Assembly: GCF_001640805.2 (NCBI RefSeq)
Contig: NC_066853.1
Location: 20,483,242-20,547,241 of the forward strand
Source of the DNA: Lates calcarifer
Lineage: Eukaryota > Chordata > Actinopteri > Centropomidae
Reading direction: 5' to 3'
DNA: 64,000 bases
In this document: positions 57,391 to 64,000 of the stretch, piece by piece
Position numbering within the stretch: the stretch's first letter is position 1
Layout: each line of letters begins with the position of its first letter
Notes under the pieces: model-generated
The model's database searches: none
What the model was told of the DNA's origin: nothing
Seen by the model: only the letters and a program-made list of their open reading frames with translations
Position numbers and translations under genes: made by a program

Positions 57391-58136
57391 AGTTTGAATA
57401 TGGATGATACATGGTTCAGTGATCGTAGATGCCTGCAAAAAGTGTCATCATTTACATGCTCTGAGATAGCTTTGGTTTTCTATATTTGGAGTGTTGGTCT
57501 GCCTGAATTAACAGGGGAGAGAGACCTAAGGGAAGACAGAGAGAGAGAGAGGGATAGAGAGAGACGGGGAGGAGGGGTGAGGTTTTCTCAGGAGGAGAGA
57601 GATTAATGTACCAGTAAATTGATTATACGGCTCGCTGTGAGGGGTACAAAAAGTGATGCACTGTTGAGTGGGAGAGTTTGGGGACCAACAAGTCAAAACA
57701 GCAGCTTGCTGTGATGTAAACACTTCCAGCGGGATCACAGTTTCATCACCACGGTACCTGTGATTAAAGTGTAGCATTGATGCTATCTTTATTACATGAG
57801 ATGAAGACTCTGGATTTAAGGTTGTTACAGCTAAGCTATTTTTAACAGTCCATATTAAAGTTCTGAAATGAAAGGCCTTCAGCCGTCAGTTCTAAATAAG
57901 TTGGAACATTACTGACTTCAGTTTACATGAGTCCCAGTCACATGATAAACAAAGCCCACAGAGGAACACTTGATCATAGTACTTGATCAGGTATAATGGC
58001 AAACTGCAAACCACTCTACTGCAATGTTCATTTTACCAGAGGACCCTGATTGTGTACTTGCAAGTGAGATGTGTTTGATGTGTGTCCATATACTTTGCAA
58101 GTGTTGGATCATCCTATTTTTTATGCAGGAGATTAG
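57388..58136. other. Intergenic, no gene seen
   Basis: Contains a purine-rich (GAGA)n-like stretch at about 57535-57602. No exon was recognised. Confidence 0.45.
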
Positions 58137-58308
58137 TTAAAGGAATAGTTCAACATTTTGGCAAATACACTAATGATTTTTTACGCATTGTGACATAATG
58201 TATAATCTGTTAATTAATTAGCTTTAGAGGTGCTGGTACGCTGCTAAATGGCTGCTAGCCTGGCCCTAACTATATTTTTAACACAAGACTGTTTTAATGG
58301 TATCATCT

Positions 58309-58341
<33 letters not shown>
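58137..58341 (+). repeat. Dispersed fish repeat ending in a 32-base poly(A)
   Basis: GGAATAGTTCAACATTTTGG followed by CAAATACAC, then TTAATTAGCTTTAGAGGTGC and GCTAGCCTGGC. These are blocks of a repeat family I know from teleosts, here in scrambled or deleted order. The copy ends in a poly(A) of 32 bases (58310-58341). Confidence 0.5.
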
Positions 58342-58342
<1 letters not shown>

Positions 58343-60910
58343 ACCTCCCCAACTTCTCTTGCAGGACACAACAGACAAAACCCTGACCTTGACCTTGCAG
58401 CAGCATCAGCCAAAGTTATGAGATGGTTTCCTCTGCAATGTGTTTGGCCTCCTCAGAGTGTGTCAAGTTAGTAACCTGTTAAAGTTCACCATGGGCTGAG
58501 GAGGATGTAAAACCTTTGTGTGAATTTAATCCTCAAGATAATCTGTGTTAAGAGAGTTGGATACAGTGTATCAGAGTCAGTCTTGCTGCCAAGTTGGACC
58601 AACTGCACTTCTGCAACAACAACAACAACAAAAATCCCCAGTTGCCCTGTTGTCTTAAACTTAAAGTCTATAAAATCTATTTCAATGTGTGTGGCAGCAT
58701 CTTAGTGATTACTTAGCACAACACTTAGCACAACACAGAATGTATGCTGGCCATATTTTGGTGAAACAATGACTGTTGGAAGTGTGCTGAAGTGGAGTAG
58801 CTGGAAAACTTGAAATATATTCTAACTGACACAATTCAAGCTGACCACAGCTGCAGGACTTTGCTAAGGACAAAACTTTTTACAGCCACAGTTCAATGAG
58901 TGTTTGATGCCCAAAAGACAGATTTGGAGTCGAGTATCAGTTTAATAGTTGGGGATATAGAAAACCAGACAGAGGGAGAGATATGAAGAGTGTCCAGAGA
59001 GGTGACCACCCAAAGAGTAACAGTCCTGTCCACTTTATTGATGGGACACCGCCCCTGGCTCACCTAACAGTGATTGCTTCAGCAGCTCGATCCTGTTGAA
59101 ATAGGACTGAGCTTCCAGAGGATTATTCATCTGTCCTCCATCTCTTTGGCATAGACACAGTCAGTTTCATTCCTCTCTAACATCCATCTTCATGAAAGAT
59201 GTGAGAGCAGACAACACACCAACCTGGAACAAACCTCGCTTATGGATAAAGTAAACATGTAAATTTAAGAAAAAGAATGAGAAGAGACTAAAGTGATATG
59301 CATGAGAAATCAAATTTTTCTATTTTCCTTCTCACAACAAGCAGAACACAACCTTACAAATGACTTCACCTTTAAGTGACGTACACATTAAACATTATGC
59401 ATTTTTTCTCAAAGCTAATGGAGCATTTTTAATGTCAATAAAAATGGTTCAATGTGCTTTGTGTTATTGTAAACACCTGAGCTGGTTGACTGAACATTAG
59501 ATCAGTTAATTTTTCAGGGTAAAGAAATGCTGTTTTTAAGCACCAGTACAACATGTAGAGTTTTCTAAGTCTCAATTACAATATATTTTTTCCCCTTTCA
59601 TCACTTTATCGCCTCAAAAATCCCCTCCATATTTAGAAATATTAATCTCTTTGTTTTAAACAGGCGGAAAACAGCTAATAAATCTCAACTTTACTGAAAC
59701 CAAAAGTTCTGAAGAAAAGTACTCCTATAATAGGTGTGGTAAAAACATAAGGTAAGCAAAGTATGCAAAAAAAAAGTCCATTAACAGGTGTGAAAACTGA
59801 GAGGTAACTTAAAGCAGAAGAACCAGAAACAAAAGGTGAGGCCTTTTCAAAAGCTAAATTTGTAAGAAATGTATTTCAGACTGAATGCTGCAGAGTAAGC
59901 AATTGTTTTTTAGCCACTGTATATGTGTATGCATGGCTCTAGGTCCAGACTGAAATACTGCAAAATAATTGGTTGAAACTTTACATGGAAATTCAAGTCT
60001 GTCCTCCTACTGACTTTGGTGGCCCTTGACTTTTCCTCTAGACCCACAACAATGTCTGTGCTTTTTGGCTAAATGCCTCAATGGCATTTACTGTCCTACT
60101 CAGGGTGATTTTTGTTCATTATTCTGTGACTTTTCAACAAGTGCCACCATCAGGTCAAAATTCTCTTTTCATTCCTTACTTTGGTTTATGACCAAAGACC
60201 TGCAAAACTATTGACATTTCCATCAGCTTTAGTTTGTACTTAGTGCTAATTAGGCTAGGGCTGTAGACTCTTACTCTTGTTTTTGTAGATATAATCTTTT
60301 CCACTAACGATCTGAGCTGTAATTGTTTTCTACAGCAGGCATGTTACAAACACTTTTAATTTCTAGCACAGTGGAGAGCAATGGACAGAGTTGCCTGATG
60401 CAGAGTGCCTCACAGCAGCAGCACGGCAGACCGCACTATTTAACTGAGGTCACCACACAAAATGGTGATATTACACAACTCTCCTCTGCACTCGACAGTC
60501 TATTGTCCTCTCTCACTCCCTCATTTTGTTTGGTGCCCTGTAATATGTTTTTTTTCCCAGATGCAGCAAAAATTTCCCTAGTCTTCCTTCTTTTATTCAT
60601 TAACCTCACAGTGAATTGAAACAGCGCCTCGTTATAACATCTGAAAGGGATGGCGGAACAGCCACTAATCAGATCAGACAGCAAGAAAATACCAGAGCAT
60701 TCACACATACCAGGGTATACTCAGCACACACACACAAACACGTGCACGTACACCTCAATTTGAGAATTTCTGCTGGATTTTGATGACTATAATGAAATTG
60801 TGGTAAATAATGAAATAAATGCTTAAGTGGACATTTAAGGGGATTAGATGTGCAAAGTGAGAGGGGAGCCTTGATGAAGAAAAAGCTCAAGTTGAGTCAT
60901 TCGTGTACTA
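58342..60910. other. Intergenic, no gene seen
   Basis: AT-rich. Short (CAA)n at about 58614-58630. No exon with believable splice sites and protein similarity was recognised on either strand. Confidence 0.45.
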
Positions 60911-61115
60911 ATGTAGTGAGAGAGAGGGAGAGAGAGAGAAACTGAGGAGAGAAAGAATGAAAGAGAGAGAGAGAAAATCGAGAAAGATACAGCAAGGGAA
61001 ACGTCCAAAGAGAGAGGATGAGAGAGGAAGGGGTTGCAGGCTTTTTGGCAATTAAAGTGATGAATACTCTCCCACCAAGGAGGTGGTGGGGTTGGGGTGG
61101 TGGTGGTGGTGGGGT
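60911..61115. repeat. Purine-rich (GA)n-like stretch and (TGG)n array
   Basis: Between about 60918 and 61030 the plus strand is nearly all G and A (GAGAGA words). A TGG-rich array follows at 61081-61115. Confidence 0.7.
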
Positions 61116-61510
61116 AGTGCTTGGTTAATGGAGCCAGATTAAGAATAATTGCTGCTCGAGAAGTCTGTCTGTAAAGGACTCAAGGAGGCTGAGAACACCC
61201 AGAAGAGAGAGGGGAAAGGAGACAAGAGTTAGATGCAAAGGTTGTTTGCACAAAGCGATGATACCCAGAGAGGATATTGAAGCTGGGAGGGGGGAGGGGG
61301 AGTGGATGGATGGAGAAGGGGAGAATGGAGAACAACGTAAAGTGACAGAGCATTTTCAAGTACAGGGAGCAAACAAAGGCTTTTATGAAAGCTTTCAAAT
61401 CTCGCTTTTGCCCCCCCCCCACCCCAAATGCATTCTGGCATTTGTCCTTGATTGTCCTTTTAATATAGACCTGATCCAGAATCTGAGTATCACTCATTGT
61501 TAAGAGAAGA

Positions 61511-61582
61511 GGCCAACATTTTGGGAAGCGCACTCGTTTGCCCATTTTACTGAGTTAGATGGTAAGAGTGATCAACCTCAGT
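61511..61582 (+). repeat. Fragment of the same dispersed family as 58137-58309
   Basis: CCAACATTTTGGGAAGCGCA, TCGTTTGCC and GAGTTAGATGGTAAGAGTGA follow, in order, the beginning of the repeat family seen at 58137. Only the first 70 or so bases are present. Confidence 0.5.
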
Positions 61583-63009
61583 CAGGTTCCAGCTCTTATT
61601 CATGTTTAATTCTAGAGCATAGCACTAAGACTTCAAGCAAGGGAAAATACACTATGGTTTTAGGAGCATTTAGTTTATGCATTGTGGCCATGTCATGACA
61701 GCTGAAAACATTTCAGAAGCCCTGTCCTTTCATAACTGAATAAATCCCAACTGACTCTTGAATATCAAGCCTTAATGCCCAGCAATTATGTATCCTTAGC
61801 TTTCTTTATCATTGATTTCTTAACTGACAATAGCAGTAGTACAATCCTGTCGCAAACACTTGCATCGCGGTGATTACATTGCTCTTAAATGTTAGTTAGT
61901 CACATACATGTTCCTCCTGACAGCCAGTGAGTCAAACTTGCTATTTCCTGCATTTGTCTTCTCTCTAAAAGTGGCTGCAAAGTGAAGTACTGCAGTCTTT
62001 GAATAGAAAAAAATATTCAATAACTGTAGCTATGGCCAGATAGAAAAATTGTAGGGGAATTAGTCTTTTTCAGCACGTCCTGCAATGTTTTTTTTTTTTT
62101 TTTTTTGATCCAACCCTTTTATGACCCACTATACAGCAGTATCCATTGGGGACACATTTACGTGACATCACCCCTGACAGGAATTTCTGGGCAGAGAGAG
62201 AGAGTGGAGGCGTAAAGGAGGAGAAGGAGGAAAGAGAGATGAGGAATGAGAACATTACACATTGGGTCGACCCCTGGCAGAGTGAGAGCTTAAGTGAAAT
62301 GGCTCCTCGTTGGAGCGAGAAAGAGAGGCAAAGAGGGGGGAGAGAGATGGAGTGGGACTTGGTGCCAATCTGGTTTGTGTTCTAAGAGGGGGGAAAAAAG
62401 AGTGAGCGGAGAGTGTAAGAGACGGGGCAACTAAGAAACAAAGTGAAGGACACACAGATGACAGAGGGATGATAGTAAAAAATGACTGGTCCTGGTTTTG
62501 GAGAAGAGGAGGAGGTTGTAGTGAGAAAAGATGGCAGGGTTTTCACCAGCATGTCCCTTGCTTAGCCTGCACTGACGGACTTGTCGTCCTGAAGGCCTGA
62601 ATGATTTATTAAAGTGAGAAGTGGCAGAGAAGAGGGCAGCCAGGCAAGCTCTGATTAACTAGGGGAACGAGGGAGGACAAGCACTCCTCTATTATTCATT
62701 ACTCCACAGGAGCACAGAGTGGGGGCATGGTTAGAATAGCAGAGGTAGGGAAAGACAGAGAGAAACAGAAGTGGAATGGACATTTTTGGAGGCTGCCCCC
62801 CCCCCCATTTTTGGTATATTTATATTTTGTTTGTTTCACGTTCTCTGCGTGTGCCCTTGATGCAGGGCTGGCTGGACTCAGTGAAGCTCTGTGTTTCTGC
62901 AGGGCCATGGATCTGTCTGCTCACCTCAGCATCTGAGTGAGAGTGGAGCATGCATGCAGAAATGCAGTGCAAATACATGTGCACACACACAAACAAAACC
63001 GCACACGTG

Positions 63010-63011
<2 letters not shown>
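61583..63011. other. Intergenic, no gene seen
   Basis: Contains a poly(T) run (about 62089-62106) and a G/A-rich stretch (about 62190-62440). No coding exon was recognised. Confidence 0.45.

Positions 63012-63054
<43 letters not shown>
63012..63054. repeat. (CA)n microsatellite
   Basis: About 21 uninterrupted CA units, among the longest pure CA arrays in the window. Confidence 0.9.
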
Positions 63055-63057
<3 letters not shown>

Positions 63058-64000
63058 CAGGGTCTCCCTCCAAGGCAGTTTGCTGGCTGTCATGTACAAT
63101 ACTCACAAATATAGGGAGACATCAGTCCTGTCCTGGTCTGCACAGTTGGAAAACAGACATGGCATGCAGTATGATTGCATCCGTCACCCAACTGTTGTCG
63201 CAGCCATGTAGACCCACAAAGACACACACACATACACACGTTTGTTGTCCCTGAATAATGAAGCATGGATCTTGCTGAGATCACATTATGAGATACTCTC
63301 CTGCCACTGGTCTGACAGAACCAATCTCCTCAGAAGTATAACTGAGAGGGGCGTCTGCTCAATACTTAAAAGGCAAAAACATACAACATTGATGACCTGT
63401 GGGTCCTCTGGCTGCCATCTTAAGACAGAGGCATCATATAATCCAGTCATGTCCACAACAATGTCTGCGTATATGAGTGTGTTTCCATTTTTTTTTTTTA
63501 ATTTCAACTCCATATTCACAAACAAACAATATTAAATGAATCTTCCCTTATGTATATTTCCATTTCTTCTGGTTACCATCAGAACAGATGTCAGATTGTA
63601 ACCGCTGATTCTACTTGCTGTCAGCCAAGCCAGCTATAATGGAGCACATTTGACATGGTTGAGTAGTTTATAGATTATCCTTGCATTCCTCTGGCAGGTA
63701 TCCCATCAAAAAGAAAATTGTGTGGTGCACGCAGAAAGGTATTCCATTCCCTCTATCACACTCTTTATTTCTCTTCATTCAATTTTCCCATCCTGCTATG
63801 TCATTGTCTCAGCCCTCTTATTTCTCTGTGGAGCGTCCACAGCTCTGTTCTTTACTTCATGGCGGTAAAGCCCATCTGCTCTAAGTGCTCTTATGTGTTT
63901 ATTTGAAAGCAGGAGCTGAGGGCCGGCCTGTCGTGTCAAGTGGCGTTCAGACCCTGATGGGCCAAAGAGGCTGGCTCTGATAATGACCGGCACGTCTGAA
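63055..64000. other. Right edge, no gene seen
   Basis: No exon could be supported. A 41-base AG-GT bounded interval at about 63698-63738 was considered and rejected. Confidence 0.4.

Noticed and set aside
61083..61115. TGG array as a candidate G-quadruplex or coding repeat
   Set aside because: The G runs are mostly two long and there is no open frame in gene context; treated as simple repeat.
63698..63738. Possible 41-base internal exon (AG before, GTATTC after)
   Set aside because: No frame gives a recognisable peptide and no partner exons are visible; such AG...GT intervals arise by chance.

Overview
The window is a piece of a teleost (ray-finned fish) nuclear genome. It holds spliced vertebrate genes with GT-AG introns, many (CA)n/(GT)n microsatellites, and several dispersed repeats that resemble well-known fish families. 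I rebuilt seven protein genes exon by exon. Six are complete: bicra, napa, b3gnt8, bckdha, exosc5 and tmem91. One is partial: ehd2. All joined reading frames close without frameshift or internal stop. Gene names come from protein recognition and conserved gene order, not from a database search.

Layout, left to right. ehd2 (minus, 684-2307) gives only its first three coding exons and continues off the left edge. bicra (minus, 6056-15172) has 14 coding exons and encodes a 1917-residue subunit of the non-canonical BAF chromatin remodeller. napa (plus, 18852-22790) has 11 exons and encodes 295-residue alpha-SNAP. b3gnt8 (plus, 25264-26541) is a single-coding-exon GT31 glycosyltransferase. bckdha (minus, 27599-32582) has 8 exons and encodes the mitochondrial branched-chain ketoacid dehydrogenase E1-alpha subunit. 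exosc5 (plus, 35222-38784) has 6 exons and encodes an RNA exosome ring subunit. tmem91 (minus, 41337-46095) has 3 coding exons and encodes a SynDIG/dispanin-family membrane protein. From 46.1 kb to the right edge (about 18 kb) I find no supportable coding gene, only microsatellites, low-complexity tracts, repeat fragments and two candidate untranslated first exons on the minus strand.

The genes do not form one pathway. They are housekeeping or cell-biology genes held together by ancestry. ehd2-bicra-napa matches human 19q13.33 and b3gnt8-bckdha-exosc5-tmem91 matches human 19q13.2, with relative orientations inside each block preserved. The two blocks are megabases apart in human but meet here between 22.8 and 25.3 kb. 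I found no evidence of an undescribed multi-gene system. The most useful leads are a fold-back repeat family with two copies here, a tmem91 splice donor that runs directly into a CA repeat, abutting 3' ends of b3gnt8 and bckdha, a uORF overlapping the exosc5 start, and the block junction.
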